A stretch of DNA of 64,000 nucleotides, from contig NC_015588.1 in assembly GCF_000215105.1 (NCBI RefSeq), forward strand, positions 806,001 through 870,000, in the 5' to 3' direction. The notes beneath the pieces were generated by a model that was not told the DNA's origin, made no database searches, and saw only the letters and a list, made by a program, of their open reading frames with translations. Below, in pieces: positions 31,682-43,141 of this stretch (the stretch's first letter is position 1; the number at the start of each line of letters is the position of its first letter). The stretch comes from Isoptericola variabilis 225. GTDB lineage: Bacteria > Actinomycetota > Actinomycetes > Actinomycetales > Cellulomonadaceae. Position numbers and translations under genes: made by a program.

Positions 31682-33322
31682 ATGGTGCAGCAGGACGCGG
31701 CCGCAGACCTTCGGGCGGCCATCACCGAGGGTCGGACGGCGCTCGGCATCGAGCTGGGGTCGACCCGGATCAAGGCCTGCCTGATCGGCCCGGACCACGC
31801 GCCGGTCGCGACCGGCAGCCACGACTGGGAGAACCAGCTCGTCGACGGCCGGTGGACCTACTCGCTCGACGCCGTCTGGGCCGGGCTCCAGGAGGCGTAC
31901 GCCGACCTCGTGGCCGACGTCGAGCAGCGGTACGGCGTGCGGCCGACGACGTTCGGCGCGATGGGCGTCTCCGCGATGATGCACGGCTACCTCGCGTTCG
32001 ACGCCGCCGACGAGCTCCTCGTCCCGTTCCGCACCTGGCGCAACACGAGCACGGGCCCGGCGGCGGCCGAGCTCACCGAGCTGTTCGGGTACAACATCCC
32101 GCTGCGCTGGTCCGTCGCGCACCTGTACCAGGCGATCCTCGACGACGAGCCGCACGTGCCCGACGTCGCGCACCTGACGACGCTCGCGGGCTACGTCCAC
32201 TGGCGCCTGACCGGGCGCAAGGTCCTCGGCGTGGGCGACGCCTCGGGCGTGTTCCCCGTCGACCCCGCGACGAAGCAGTACGACGCGCGCATGCTCGCGA
32301 AGCTCGACGAGCTCGTCGCCGCCCGCCGGCCGGGCCTGGCGGTCGCCGAGCTCCTGCCCGAGGTGCTCGTCGCCGGCCAGGAGGCCGGCCGCCTGACCCC
32401 CGAGGGGGCCACCCTCCTCGACCCGAGCGGCACACTGCAGGCCGGCGTGCCGCTCTGCCCGCCCGAGGGCGACGCGGGCACCGGCATGGTCGCGACGAAC
32501 TCGGTCGCGCCGCGCACCGGCAACATCAGCGCGGGCACCTCGATCTTCGCGATGGTCGTGCTCGAGCGTCCGCTCGCGCGCGTCCACCACGAGCTCGACC
32601 TCGTCACGACGCCGGCGGGCGACCTCGTGGCGATGGTCCACTGCAACAACGGCGCGAGCGAGCTGGGCGCGTGGGCCGAGATGTTCGGCGAGTTCGCCCG
32701 GGCGCTCGGCGGCCCCGCGACGGCCGACGACGTCTTCGGCGCGCTGTTCCGCGCCGCGCTCGAGGGCGAGACCGACGGCGGCGGGCTCCTCGCGTACAAC
32801 TACCTCGCGGGCGAGCCCATCACCGGCCTCGACGCCGGACGGCCGCTGGTCGTCCGTACGCCCGGCAGCCGCCTGACGCTCGCCAACTTCATGCGCACCC
32901 AGATCTACGGCGCCTTCGGCACGCTCGCGCTCGGCATGCGCGTGCTCGCGGAGGAGGGCGTCGCGATCGACGCGCTCTTCGCCCACGGCGGCATCTTCAA
33001 GACCGCCGGCGTCGCGCAGCGCCTGCTCGCCGCGGCGGTCGGCGCGCCCGTCGCCGTCGGCGAGACCGCGAGCGAGGGCGGGGCGTGGGGCATCGCGGTG
33101 CTCGCCGCCTACATGCGCGCCGCGACCGCCGACGGCGACCCGGGCCTGGGCACCTACCTCGACGAGCGCGTCTTCTCCGGTGCCGCGCTCGACGTCGTCG
33201 AGCCCGACGCCGACGACGTCGCGGGCTTCGCTGCCTACCTCGAGCGCTACGAGGCCGGCCTCGCCGTCGAGCGCGCCGCCGTCGAGGCCATCCCCACCGG
33301 AACGAACGGAGCCGATGCATGA
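31682..33322 (+). CDS. araB: L-ribulokinase
   Basis: Phosphorylates L-ribulose with ATP. The 546-residue FGGY-family kinase has [19 protein letters not shown] at the N-terminus, [14 protein letters not shown], the middle [16 protein letters not shown] and the C-terminal [20 protein letters not shown]. It belongs to the branch of ribulokinase-like proteins seen with araD and araA in actinobacteria (first half similar to xylulokinase). GAGGAC/GGAG sequences precede ATG 31682. araD starts within its stop codon region (ATGA). Confidence 0.94.
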   Translation: MVQQDAAADLRAAITEGRTALGIELGSTRIKACLIGPDHAPVATGSHDWENQLVDGRWTYSLDAVWAGLQEAYADLVADVEQRYGVRPTTFGAMGVSAMMHGYLAFDAADELLVPFRTWRNTSTGPAAAELTELFGYNIPLRWSVAHLYQAILDDEPHVPDVAHLTTLAGYVHWRLTGRKVLGVGDASGVFPVDPATKQYDARMLAKLDELVAARRPGLAVAELLPEVLVAGQEAGRLTPEGATLLDPSGTLQAGVPLCPPEGDAGTGMVATNSVAPRTGNISAGTSIFAMVVLERPLARVHHELDLVTTPAGDLVAMVHCNNGASELGAWAEMFGEFARALGGPATADDVFGALFRAALEGETDGGGLLAYNYLAGEPITGLDAGRPLVVRTPGSRLTLANFMRTQIYGAFGTLALGMRVLAEEGVAIDALFAHGGIFKTAGVAQRLLAAAVGAPVAVGETASEGGAWGIAVLAAYMRAATADGDPGLGTYLDERVFSGAALDVVEPDADDVAGFAAYLERYEAGLAVERAAVEAIPTGTNGADA

Positions 33323-34023
33323 GCACCCCTCGCCCCACCGAGGTCCCCGCCCACCTGCGCGAGGCGGTCGACGCCGCCAAGGAGCGCGTGGCCGCGCTGC
33401 ACGCCGAGCTGCCCCGCTGGGAGCTCGTCGTGTGGACCGCGGGCAACGTGTCCGAGCGCGTCCGCGACGACCAGGGCCACGACCTGCTGGTCATCAAGCC
33501 GTCCGGCGTCTCGTACGACGACATCACGCCCGACGCCATGGTCGTGTGCGACCTCGACGGCAACCTCGTCGAGGGCGAGCGCGCGCCGTCGTCGGACACC
33601 GCCGCGCACGCCTACGTCTACGCGCACATGCCCGAGGTCGGCGGCGTCGTGCACACGCACTCGACGTACGCGACGGCGTGGGCCGCGCGCGGCGAGGAGA
33701 TCCCCTGCGTGCTGACGATGATGGCCGACGAGTTCGGCGGCCCGATCCCCGTGGGCCCGTTCGCGATCATCGGCGACGACTCGATCGGCCGCGGCATCGT
33801 CGAGACGCTGCGCGGCTCGCGCAGCAAGGCGGTGCTCATGAAGAACCACGGCCCGTTCACGATCGGCAAGGACGCGAAGTCCGCCGTGAAGGCGGCCGTG
33901 CTGTGCGAGGAGGTCGCCCGCGCCGTCCACATCTCGCGCCAGCTCGGCGAGCCCGTGCCGATCGAGCAGCAGTACGTCGACTCCCTCTACGACCGCTACC
34001 AGAACGTCTACGGACAGCGCTGA
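33319..34023 (+). CDS. araD: L-ribulose-5-phosphate 4-epimerase
   Basis: Converts L-ribulose 5-phosphate to D-xylulose 5-phosphate, which enters the pentose phosphate pathway. The 234 residues show class II aldolase hallmarks: [19 protein letters not shown], the zinc-binding [11 protein letters not shown], and [11 protein letters not shown] with the third His. Length normal. It overlaps araB by 4 bases, and araA follows after 34 bases with GGAAGGA as its ribosome site. Confidence 0.96.
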   Translation: MSTPRPTEVPAHLREAVDAAKERVAALHAELPRWELVVWTAGNVSERVRDDQGHDLLVIKPSGVSYDDITPDAMVVCDLDGNLVEGERAPSSDTAAHAYVYAHMPEVGGVVHTHSTYATAWAARGEEIPCVLTMMADEFGGPIPVGPFAIIGDDSIGRGIVETLRGSRSKAVLMKNHGPFTIGKDAKSAVKAAVLCEEVARAVHISRQLGEPVPIEQQYVDSLYDRYQNVYGQR

Positions 34024-34057
34024 GCGCGCGCCCCGTCCACGGAAGGATCCGCCACCC

Positions 34058-35569
34058 ATGAGCAAGCCCTACGCCGGCCGCGAGGTCTGGTTCTTCACCG
34101 GCAGCCAGGACCTCTACGGCGAGGAGACCCTGCGTCAGGTCGCCGAGCAGTCCCAGGAGGTCGCCCGCGCGCTCGACGCGTCGTCCGACGTCCCGGTCAA
34201 CGTCGTGTGGAAGCCGGTCCTCAAGGACTCGGACGCGATCCGCCGCGCGATGCTCGACGCCAACTCGAACGACGACGTCCTCGGCGTCATCACGTGGATG
34301 CACACGTTCAGCCCGGCCAAGATGTGGATCGCCGGGATGGACGCGCTCCGCAAGCCGCTGCTGCACCTCCACACCCAGGCGAACGTCGAGCTGCCGTGGG
34401 CGGACATCGACTTCGACTTCATGAACCTCAACCAGGCCGCGCACGGCGACCGCGAGTACGGCTACGTGCTGTCGCGCCTCGGCGTCGCCCGCACGACCGT
34501 GGTCGGGCACGTGTCCAACCCGGCCGTCACGCGCCGCGTCGGCACGTGGGTCCGCGGTGCGGCCGGCTGGGCCGCGACGCACGAGCTGAAGCTCGCGCGC
34601 TTCGGCGACAACATGCGCAACGTCGCGGTCACCGAGGGCGACAAGACCGAGGCCGAGCTGCGGTTCGGCGTCTCCGTCAACACGTGGGGCGTCAACGAGC
34701 TCGTCGCGGCCGTCGAGGCCGTGGCCGACTCCGAGGTCGACACGCTCGTCGCGGAGTACGAGGACCTGTACGACGTCGCCGCGGAGCTCCGCGCGGGCGG
34801 CGAGCGTCACGACTCGCTCCGGTACGCGGCGCGCCAGGAGCTCGCGCTCGAGGCGTTCCTCGGCGAGCTGGGTGCCAAGGCGTTCACCACCAACTTCGAG
34901 GACCTCGGCGCGCTGCGCCAGCTGCCCGGCATCGCCGTGCAGCGCCTCATGGGCAAGGGCTACGGCTTCGGCGCCGAGGGCGACTGGAAGACGGCCGTGC
35001 TCGTGCGGGCCGCGAAGGTCATGGGCGAGGGCCTGCCCGGCGGCGCGTCGCTCATGGAGGACTACACCTACGACCTCACGCCGGGCGCCGAGCTCATCCT
35101 CGGGGCGCACATGCTCGAGATCTGCCCGACCCTCACGACGTCGAAGCCGCGCGTGGAGATCCACCCGCTCGGCATCGGCGGCAAGGAGGACCCGGTCCGC
35201 ATGGTGTTCGACGCCGACGCGACCGAGGGCGCCGTCGTCGTCTCGCTCGCCGACATGCGCGACCGCTTCCGCCTCACGGCCAACGTCGTCGACGTCGTCA
35301 CGCCGCCGCACGACCTGCCGAACCTGCCCGTCGCCCGGGCGGTGTGGCGGCCGCGGCCCGACTTCACGACGTCGGCCGAGGCGTGGCTGACCGCCGGGGG
35401 AGCGCACCACACCGTGCTGTCGACCGCGGTGGGCGTCGAGGCGTTCGAGGTGTTCGCCCAGATCGCGCGCACGGAGCTGCTCGTCATCGACGAGTCGACC
35501 ACGCGCCGCGGCTTCGCCGACCAGGTGCGCTGGAACCAGGTCTACTACCGCCTGGCCCAGGGCCTCTGA
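34058..35569 (+). CDS. araA: L-arabinose isomerase
   Basis: Interconverts L-arabinose and L-ribulose. The 503 residues start [19 protein letters not shown], contain [17 protein letters not shown], the catalytic region [17 protein letters not shown] and [10 protein letters not shown] with the metal-binding Glu, and MLEICPTL. This matches the family length of about 500. Metal-binding Glu and His residues appear intact. It is the last gene of araBDA; a perfect hairpin follows at 35591. Confidence 0.97.
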   Translation: MSKPYAGREVWFFTGSQDLYGEETLRQVAEQSQEVARALDASSDVPVNVVWKPVLKDSDAIRRAMLDANSNDDVLGVITWMHTFSPAKMWIAGMDALRKPLLHLHTQANVELPWADIDFDFMNLNQAAHGDREYGYVLSRLGVARTTVVGHVSNPAVTRRVGTWVRGAAGWAATHELKLARFGDNMRNVAVTEGDKTEAELRFGVSVNTWGVNELVAAVEAVADSEVDTLVAEYEDLYDVAAELRAGGERHDSLRYAARQELALEAFLGELGAKAFTTNFEDLGALRQLPGIAVQRLMGKGYGFGAEGDWKTAVLVRAAKVMGEGLPGGASLMEDYTYDLTPGAELILGAHMLEICPTLTTSKPRVEIHPLGIGGKEDPVRMVFDADATEGAVVVSLADMRDRFRLTANVVDVVTPPHDLPNLPVARAVWRPRPDFTTSAEAWLTAGGAHHTVLSTAVGVEAFEVFAQIARTELLVIDESTTRRGFADQVRWNQVYYRLAQGL

Positions 35570-35590
35570 CCCGCGCCCCGGCTTCGCGAG

Positions 35591-35634
35591 TTGTCAGGCC
35601 CACGCCGGGGAATACCCCGGCGTGGGCCTGACAA
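35591..35634. terminator. Perfect 20-bp hairpin of the TTGTCAG palindrome family, between convergent genes
   Basis: Arms at 35591-35610 and 35615-35634 begin TTGTCAGGCCCACGCC and pair without mismatch around the loop AATA. It lies 22 bases after araA and 14 bases from the stop of the convergent glycosidase gene, so it should end both transcripts. Related elements occur at 48201 and 48263. Confidence 0.85.
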
Positions 35635-35647
35635 GCTGCGTCGTCCC

Positions 35648-38600
35648 TTACGGTTCGACGACGGTGAGCGTCAGCGTGGTCTGCGTCGTGCCGGCCTCGC
35701 TCACGTAGTCCGGAAGCACCAGGTCGCCCGTGACCTCGTAGACGCCCGGCGTGTCGACCACCGACGGGTCGAACCGCCAGTCCACACGGATCGCCTGGTT
35801 GTCGCGGGAGCCGTCGTTGTAGGACACGAGCACCCGCTCGGGCAGGTACGGCAGCTGCCCGACCGTAACCGTCTCCTCGAACCGCTCGACGCCCTGGATC
35901 GAGATGCCGTCCTCGGCCGTCTCAGGACGGACGTAGATCTGCGCCTCGGCGACGATCCCGTTCGCCTCGTTGGTGCCGTACACCACGAACGGCTCCACGT
36001 TCGTCTCGGCCACCATCGCGGGTGTGATCTCCTGCCACTCGATCGGCACCGTGCCGCGCGCGCCGCTCTCGTGGACGGCGGCGATCTCGGCCGGCAGCTG
36101 TGGCACCACGCCCACCGTCGTGCGCACGATCACCGGGCTCGCGACCGACGCGACCGGGTCCCCGTTGGCACGCCAGCGGAGCACGCCCGTCCCGGCCCCG
36201 GAGCCCTGCACGCCCCAGACCCGGATCCGCAGGTGGTTCGCCTCGACCGCCTCGAAGTCGAGGTGGTTGTACCGGTCGCGTGTCAGCGCGCCGGCGTACG
36301 TGGAGCCCTCGGTCAGGACGACCGGCGTCCAGGTGCTGCCGTCGGTCGAGTGCTCGACGACCCAGGTGTCGGCACGCGGCATGCGGGTCCCTCCGAGGTC
36401 GTCGTACCAGTACACGTCGGTCGACGAGAGCCGGACCGGCGAGTCCCAGCTGTACCGGATCCAGGCCTGGCGGCTCTCGCTGGTGCCGTTGGCCGCCTGG
36501 CCCCACGTGCCCCAGCCGTTCCCCGCGCCGGGACTCGAGCTCGCCGGCGTGTCCGCGTCGTTCACCCTCTGCGGGTTCTCCCACGAGGCGGACCCGCTCG
36601 TCGTGATCGTCGCCTGCGCACCGAGCTCCGCGGCACTCTCCTTCTCGGTGAGCGTCACGGTGACGTCGCGCGTGGTGGTGAGCTCACCGTCGGAGGCGCT
36701 GAACCGGAACACGTAGTCACCCGGTGCCGTCCCGGTGACCCTCGTCCTCAGGGCGTCCGCATCGGCCAGGACCGCCACGGCTCCCTCCGGGGCCGAGACC
36801 GTCTCCCAGCGGTAGGTGAGAGCGCCGGCCTCGGGCAGTCCGTCGTCCGCCGCGGTGGCGACGAGAGTCGTCGACACGTTGCCGTCGCTGCTGCGATCGG
36901 CCGTCGCGGTGACGAGCGGCGGTTCGTTGACCACCTTGGGCACCGTGCGGCCGGAGTCGAAGACCTGGATCTCCGAGATCGCGGTCGCGTGTCCAGGGGC
37001 GTTGGTGAAGGCGACGCGGACGCGGTCGGTCTTCACCTGCTTGAAGAGCGCGTCGTTGAGCTTGGGGCCCGCGATCTTCGGCGTGCGCACCTGCCCGGGA
37101 ACCGGCGTCCACCCGCCCGTGCCGTCGGGGACCTGGACGGTGTACCGCAGCGGCTCTCGGTAGCCGCCGTCCTGCCGGTCGCTGACGAACCACACCCGGA
37201 CGTTGTCGACCGCGACGGTCCGACCCAGGTCGAGCTCCACGTAACCGGAGCTCTCGCCCGTGCCGTGGTTGCCCCAGTACGGCTCGTTCACCGTGACGCC
37301 GTCGGTGACCGCGTCGAGCGACACGGGCCGCTCGGTCGTCGCGACGGCGCCCGGTGTGTGGTTCATCGAGCTGCTCGACCAACCGGGGGTGTGGAACTCT
37401 CGCCACGGCGTCGGCCGTGGCCCCTCCTGCGTCGCGGACGAGCTGAGCTGGGCCCCGACGGCGAGGTTGGGCGAGTCCTCGGTCAGGTCGATCCCGGCCG
37501 TCTTGAGGTAGTCGACGACGCGGGCGTCCTCGATGGGGGTCTCGACCGCGGCCGGGACCGCCACGGCCTTCCTGGCCTCCACCGTGACGTCGAGGCCTTC
37601 CTCGGCCTCCACGACGCGACGGGCCCCAGCGTCGTAGACGAACCGCCCGAGCCGGTCGGCCGAGGCGACGCGGCTGCCGTCGACGAAGAGCGAGTAACCC
37701 GCGCCGAGCCCGTAGTGCGAACCGTCAGGATCCCAGACGATCGTGACGTCCTTGCCGTGGTAGCGCAGGTTGTTGACCATGAAGTGCTCGTAGCCCAGGT
37801 CGATGGGCCAGAGCTCGAGGAGGTCGTCGGAGCGTGGCTGAAGACCGCCCATGTCCTCCACGAAGATGTAGTTCATGTTCCCGAGCATCACGTGGTTCGG
37901 GTTGTTGCGACGGTACGTCTGGTTGCTCGGGTTCCAGGCGGAGTAGTACTCCGCCTGGTTGGCCACGCGGGCGTCGCCACCCGGGTAGATGCTCCACGCC
38001 ATCCAGTCCAGGAGCTTGGACGCGTACTCCGGCGTGACGTAGCGGTTCTGCGGGTCGTAGTGACGCAGCGCGGAGCGCACGCCGCGGTACTGGACCGTGA
38101 AGTTGATGTTCGAGAAGTTGTTGGAGCCCCCGATCGAGAACTTCGAGCGGTCGTACTGGTTGGCCGTGTAGAACGGGAAGATGGGGAAGTTGTCCCCGTA
38201 GCGCAGGAACCGGAAGCCGTCGACGTACGTCTCCCACTCGTCGGGCGGGATGAGGTTCTGTGCGTAGACGTCGTACAGGTTCGACTCCTTGGCCGGGATC
38301 AGCTCCCGCTCGGCGTCGGACAACGGGTTGGCTGCGCCGCCGGAAGAGGCCGCCGCGCGGGCACCGTGAGACGTCCGCGCGAGGAACATGCGCATCTCCG
38401 AGCTCCACAAGCGGTCCAGGACGGCGTCCCGGATCCGGTCGGCCTCGCCGGCCATCTCCTGGACCTTCTCCTGGTCCGCGCCGGCGATGTCGTAGAGCTG
38501 GCGAGCGGCGTCGAAGGCACCCCACACGTACGCGGACTCCGGCCGCTCGATGGTCCGGGCACCCGGGGCACCTGCGTTCACCCTGGGGAAGCCGAACGTG

Positions 38601-40091
38601 ATGGCGTCCGCGTCGTTCCCGGGCATGTAGTTCGTGTCGTACGCGATGAGCCCGTCACCGTTGCCGTCGTAGTGCTCGAGCTGGCCGACGCCGTCCTTCT
38701 CGAAGTAGTACGCGAACCGCTCGGCGAGCTCGGGGCCGCCGCCGTGCACGTTGAACGCCTCGAGGCCGGCAGTGCCGAGGTACTGCGAGTAGTGGTTGTT
38801 CCAGCTCGTGTGCCCGGGGCTGTCGAGGAACGCCGAGCTCCCGGAGAGCTCCCCGACGTTGAGGATCTGGCCGTACGCGAGGTACGGGTTGCGGATCCAC
38901 TTGGTGTCCTGGAGGTGCATGGGCTGCGTCAGGACGACCGCGTTCTGGTAGAGGTTCACGCCCTCGATCGTCGTCGGGTACTGGTAGACGTAGCCCGGCT
39001 CGTCGGCGTCGAGACTGTTGTACCGCTCGCCCCACCACCGGTAGACGATCGCCTTCTCGATCGCAGGGTCCGGCACGTCGATGTAGGGGATGTCGGCGGC
39101 CCAGCGCTCGTTGAACTCGGTGACCGCCTTCCGGAACGCCTGGTCGGGCGCCATCTTCGCGTACTGGCGGAAGTCCTTGGCGGACTGCTCCATCGCGTCG
39201 GAGTGCAGGACGCCGACCACCGACAGGTCGACCGTCTTCCCGGCGCGCACCGTCACCTCGCGCTGCAGCGCGCCGTCGGCCCGGGTGAAGCCGTGCGCCT
39301 TGAGCCCGACGGTCACCTCGGACCACGGGGTGTCGACGAGGCCGTTGTTCGACCCGCTCGAGAGCGTCCGGGTGCCGACCAGCTCGTCGCCGGCGTCGGC
39401 GGGCGTCGTCGCGAGCGGCGACTCGGCCCGCAGGGTGAGCGTCACGTCGGCGTTGCCGTCGTTCGTGAGCTTGATGGCCGTGACGGCCACGTTCTCGTAC
39501 GTGATGAACTTGCGGAGGTCGGCACGGACGCCTGTCGAACCGATCGTGTAGCGCGACGACGCGTGGCTCGGCGCGTTGAACCGTTCGGAGCCGACCTCGC
39601 TGACGGCCTGGCCGGGCACGGTCACCGTGTACAGGTCGCCGAGGTTGTTCGGGCCCCCGGCGAACGCGTTGCCGGCGAATCCCATCACCTGGAAGTTCCG
39701 CTGAGTGGCACCGCGCATGTACAGGGTGCGGCCGCGGGTCTGCAGGACGGTGTTGTTCGCCGTGCCGTGGACGCCGAGGATCCGGTCGAGGTAGAAGTCG
39801 GTGCCGCCCCCGGCCCGGTCGGCCTCGAAGATCGCCCGATGCATGCTGCCGGCGGTGTAGGGCACCCCCGGCTCGAGCGCCGCCTGGACCTCGTCGAGGT
39901 GGCTGTAGGTCGGTTCGCCGATGTCCATCGAGTCGGTCAGCCCGTCCGTGTACACACCGACGTCCTCCTCGTTGCCCGGCAGCACCGACGACGTGGTGCT
40001 CGCCGCGGCCGGTGAGTGGTACGCCGCCGGCGGCGAGCACCGCGCCGATCGAGACCCCCGCCACGCTCCGTAGGAATGTTCGTGCCGACAT
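35648..40091 (-). pseudogene. Large secreted (alpha/alpha)6-barrel glycosidase (MGH1/GH63-like) with frameshifted signal peptide
   Basis: About 1480 codons. From ATG 40091 the frame reads MSARTFLRSVAGVSIGAVLA then AGG, a signal peptide, but then leaves the coding frame. From about 40016 down, another frame runs YHSPAAASTTSSVLPGNEED and stays open to 35648. Removing one base in the CGCCGCC run near 40022-40028 joins them. The mature part has a beta-sandwich-like region, then a helical catalytic region (YRWWGERYNSLDADEPGY, YVWGAFDAARQLYDIAGAD, RLWSSEMRMFL) like MGH1/GH63-type barrels. Two F5/8-type discoidin domains, a PKD/Ig-like domain between them and group-4 Ig-like domains follow. The second gene of a GH127 locus, it is probably aimed at arabinose-containing glycans; specificity unknown. 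Confidence 0.65.
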
Positions 40092-40184
40092 CACCCTGTC
40101 CTCTCCGTCGACGACTGGGACGCGCCTCGGCCCTGAGGCGGTCCGGCTCCCACAGTCAAGCACTGGGCGCGCACAAGCAGCAAT

Positions 40185-40202
40185 GGTTTTCGGGGTTTTC
40201 GG
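40185..40202 (-). promoter_or_regulatory. Tandem GGTTTTCGG repeat in the leader of the large glycosidase gene
   Basis: Two adjacent perfect copies of GGTTTTCGG (CCGAAAACC on the coding strand) lie in the 175-base gap between the GH127 gene and the large glycosidase gene. CCGAAACC and CCGAAAAGG also occur at 45475-45493 before the binding-protein gene of the same locus. A shared regulator site is possible. Confidence 0.35.
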
Positions 40203-40266
40203 TCGGAGACCCGCACTTCCCGAGCAATACAGCCAAGGATGCTGCGAAACTCGTTTCTGAGGCGTG

Positions 40267-42207
40267 TCAGAGCACCGGGAGCCACACCCGCATGGTCGAC
40301 GGCCCACGGTTGGCCCAGTCGTGATAGGGCACGAGCGTGACGTCGGTGGCCGGCCCGAGCACGGGGCGTTCCGCGGGCGTCTCGGCCGCGGGAGCGTACG
40401 GCCACGGCGCCTCGTCGTGCCGGACCGCGGCGACACGGACGACCACGCCGTCCTCGGTCCGGCGCGGCGGCGTGCTCACGTCGACCGCGACGGCGGAGAC
40501 GTCGTCGAGGCCTGCGGGCGCCAGGTCGACGGACTCGAGGCACAGCACCTCGGGTCCACGCTGCACGGCGACGCAGCCACGGATCGCGTCGATGCGAGGA
40601 TCGGCGGCCACGAAGCGCGGGGCGACGTCGAGCTCGAGCGTCACGACCGAGCCGGAGCGGGCACCGCTGACGCGCACGGACCCCGGTCCGACCCGCTCCG
40701 GTGCGGCGCCGTCCACGGCCACGAAGGCCTCGGACGACCACGCCGGGACGCGCAGCGTGAGCGTCCAGTCGGCGTCGGGCGCCTCCAGCACCGAGATCTC
40801 GACGCGTCCGTCGTCCGGGTAGCGCGTCACGACGTCGACGGCGACCGGCGATCCGTCGGGCAGCGAGGTGCGGATCTCGCACGGGGCGTACTGGTGCAGC
40901 TGCAGGCCCCCGTCGTCGACGGTCGCGACGTACGCGGCAAGGCTGGCGAACGTCCGCGCGACGTTCGGCGGGCAGCACGACACCTCGAACCACGGCGCTC
41001 GGAGCGACGCCTCGGCTCTCTTGCTGATCTCGTCGACGGAGGCGTGCTCGGCCGGGACCCGCTGGTGCAGGGTGTTCGCGTAGAAGAACGCACGACCGTC
41101 GTGCGACGGCGACGTCGCGACGACGTTCAGGAGCGTGCGCTCGACGGCGTCGGCGTAGACCGGGTCGGCCTCGGCGAGGAGCAGGCGCCACGACACCATG
41201 ACGGAGCCCACGCCGGCGCAGGTCTCGGAGTACGCCCGGTCGGGCGGGAGGACCCAGTCGTCGCCGAAGGCCTCGTCCTGGTGGTGCGACCCCTGGCCAC
41301 CGGTCACGTAGGTGCGACGCGCCTGCGTGCGGTGCCACTGCGCGGTCACCGAGGCCAGCAGCGCGTCGTCGCCGTGCTCGACGGCGACGTCGATCGCACC
41401 GGCGGCCAGGTAGTTCGCCCGCACGGCATGGCCGCGGAAGACCGTGGCGTCCCGGACCGGGACGTCGTCCTGGTAGTAGGACCGCCCCCACTCGATGTCG
41501 GCGAGCACGCCACGACCCCGGCGTTCGACGAACAGCCGCGCCTGCTCGAGGTAGCGCGGCTCGTCGAGCGCACGCCCGAGCTCGGCCAGGCCCACCTCGA
41601 TCTCCGGGTGGCCGCAGACGCCGGCGTTCGCGTCCCGGCCGAACGTGGCGCACACGTGGTCGGCGCTGCGGCGCGCGACCTCGACGATCAGGTCGTCCCG
41701 GTGGCCGGTCCGGACCCGCGCGACGGCCGCCTGCATGAGGTGGCCCTGGCAGTAGAGCTCGTGCCCCCACTCGAGGTCGGAGTACCGCGGCTGCTGCCCC
41801 GGCCGACCGAACATCGTGCCGACGTACCCGTCGGGCTCCTGCGCGGCGGCGACGCGCCGCACGATCGCCGCGAACCGGCGCTCGAGCTGGTCGTCGGGCC
41901 GGCGCCCCAGCTCCCACGCCATCGCCTCGAGAAGCTTGTACACCTCCGAGTCGCTGAACTCCCGGCCGCGCCGGTCCTCGGGCAGGGTCCCCCTCACCGC
42001 CGCGTCGAAGTTGCCGAGCCACCCCTCCCGCTCGAGCCAGTGCTCGATGTGGGAGAGCGTCGCGGTGCCGTTGACGTCCTGGCGGCGCGCCCACGGGCCA
42101 CCCGTGATCCGGACCTCGTCCAGGCCGAGGGGCAGCAGTCGGCCGCGTGACGGCACGACGGGTGCGGACGTCGTGCCGGCGCGGCGTCGGGTCGGTGAAA
42201 GGGTCAC
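40267..42207 (-). CDS. GH127 beta-L-arabinofuranosidase
   Basis: A 646-residue cytoplasmic enzyme without a signal peptide. The (alpha/alpha)6 barrel shows HIEHWLEREGWLGNFDAAV, FSDSEVYKLLEAMAWELG, LEWGHELYCQGHLMQAAV and TYVTGGQGSHHQDEAFGDDW. The zinc and nucleophile set of HypBA1 is present: Glu about 312 (DEAF), Cys about 330 (SETC) and the Cys411-Cys412 pair in SCCPPN. It releases beta-L-arabinofuranose from imported oligosaccharides such as those of hydroxyproline-rich glycoproteins. It follows the two permease genes of this locus. GTG 42207; the AGACTC region upstream gives a weak ribosome site. Confidence 0.93.
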   Translation of the reverse strand: MTLSPTRRRAGTTSAPVVPSRGRLLPLGLDEVRITGGPWARRQDVNGTATLSHIEHWLEREGWLGNFDAAVRGTLPEDRRGREFSDSEVYKLLEAMAWELGRRPDDQLERRFAAIVRRVAAAQEPDGYVGTMFGRPGQQPRYSDLEWGHELYCQGHLMQAAVARVRTGHRDDLIVEVARRSADHVCATFGRDANAGVCGHPEIEVGLAELGRALDEPRYLEQARLFVERRGRGVLADIEWGRSYYQDDVPVRDATVFRGHAVRANYLAAGAIDVAVEHGDDALLASVTAQWHRTQARRTYVTGGQGSHHQDEAFGDDWVLPPDRAYSETCAGVGSVMVSWRLLLAEADPVYADAVERTLLNVVATSPSHDGRAFFYANTLHQRVPAEHASVDEISKRAEASLRAPWFEVSCCPPNVARTFASLAAYVATVDDGGLQLHQYAPCEIRTSLPDGSPVAVDVVTRYPDDGRVEISVLEAPDADWTLTLRVPAWSSEAFVAVDGAAPERVGPGSVRVSGARSGSVVTLELDVAPRFVAADPRIDAIRGCVAVQRGPEVLCLESVDLAPAGLDDVSAVAVDVSTPPRRTEDGVVVRVAAVRHDEAPWPYAPAAETPAERPVLGPATDVTLVPYHDWANRGPSTMRVWLPVL

Positions 42208-42246
42208 GTGAGTCTCCCGGGAAGTGGCGGATGCGGTGGGACGTCG

Positions 42247-43140
42247 TCAGCCCTTGAGGGCGCCGGACATGAATCCGCGGACGTAGTGCCGCTGGAGCAG
42301 GAGGAAGAGCACGATGCACGGCAGCGCGAGGACCACGACCCCGGCCTCGGTCGCCCCGTAGTCGACGATGCCCATGACCTGGGCGCGCATGTTCGCCACG
42401 GCCAGCGGGAGCGGCATGCGGTCGGTGTCGGAGATGAGGATCAGAGGGGCGATGAAGTCGTTCCACGACGCGAGGAACGCGAACAGCCCCACGGTGACGA
42501 TTCCGGGCTTGACCGCGGGAAGCATCACCGTGCGCAGCGCGCGGAAGGACGAGCACCCGTCGACGAGCGCCGCCTCGTCGAGCTCGCGCGGCACGGCGTC
42601 GAACGAGATCCGCATCATGAAGGTGGCGAAGGGCAGCTGGAACACGGTGAGCACGAGCGCGAGCCCGAGCAGCGAGTTCTGCAGCCCCAGCGTGTTGAGC
42701 AGCACGTACAGCGGGATGAGCAGCGTCGCGTAGGGCACCATGAGGATCGCGAGCGTCACGAGGAAGAGGACGTCGCGCCCGGGGAACCGGAACCTCGAGA
42801 AGGCGTAGCCGCCGAGCAGCGAGACGGTCATGGTGAACAGGACCGTGAGGCCCGCCACGATCGTCGAGTTGAGGAGGTACTGCCACAGGCCCGCCTGGTA
42901 GTCGACGAGCGCCGCGTAGTTGCCGAGGCCCCAGCCGCCGACCTGGCTGCTTCCCGGCTGCGGGGACACGGACGCGACCCCCGCCCAGACGAGCGGGTAG
43001 ACGAAGACGACGGCGAGGGCCGTCGTGAACACCCAGTACGGGGTCCGCAGGGCGATGCCGGCGAGACGGGTGCGCGGCGCCCGCGGCGCGGGGCGGCGCG
43101 TGGGCGAGGGCGTCGGGCGGTCGAGCGTAGGGGCGGTCAT
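42247..43140 (-). CDS. CUT1 sugar ABC importer permease (MalG-like)
   Basis: A 297-residue inner-membrane permease with six helices after a Pro/Arg-rich N-terminus. The EAA loop is ELDEAALVDGCSSFRALRTV, and the C-terminus, RHYVRGFMSGALKG, is typical of MalG-like subunits. It pairs with the MalF-like protein just upstream (gap of one base). The pair imports an oligosaccharide delivered by the binding protein at 44116-45420, probably an arabinoside because the GH127 gene follows. No ATPase gene is present in the operon. Confidence 0.93.
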   Translation of the reverse strand: MTAPTLDRPTPSPTRRPAPRAPRTRLAGIALRTPYWVFTTALAVVFVYPLVWAGVASVSPQPGSSQVGGWGLGNYAALVDYQAGLWQYLLNSTIVAGLTVLFTMTVSLLGGYAFSRFRFPGRDVLFLVTLAILMVPYATLLIPLYVLLNTLGLQNSLLGLALVLTVFQLPFATFMMRISFDAVPRELDEAALVDGCSSFRALRTVMLPAVKPGIVTVGLFAFLASWNDFIAPLILISDTDRMPLPLAVANMRAQVMGIVDYGATEAGVVVLALPCIVLFLLLQRHYVRGFMSGALKG

Positions 43141-43141
43141 G

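Noticed and set aside
35591-40015. A plus-strand open frame of 1474 codons across the large glycosidase gene
   Set aside because: It begins inside the terminator hairpin and has shadow-like composition. The minus-strand product has recognisable discoidin, Ig-like and catalytic segments.
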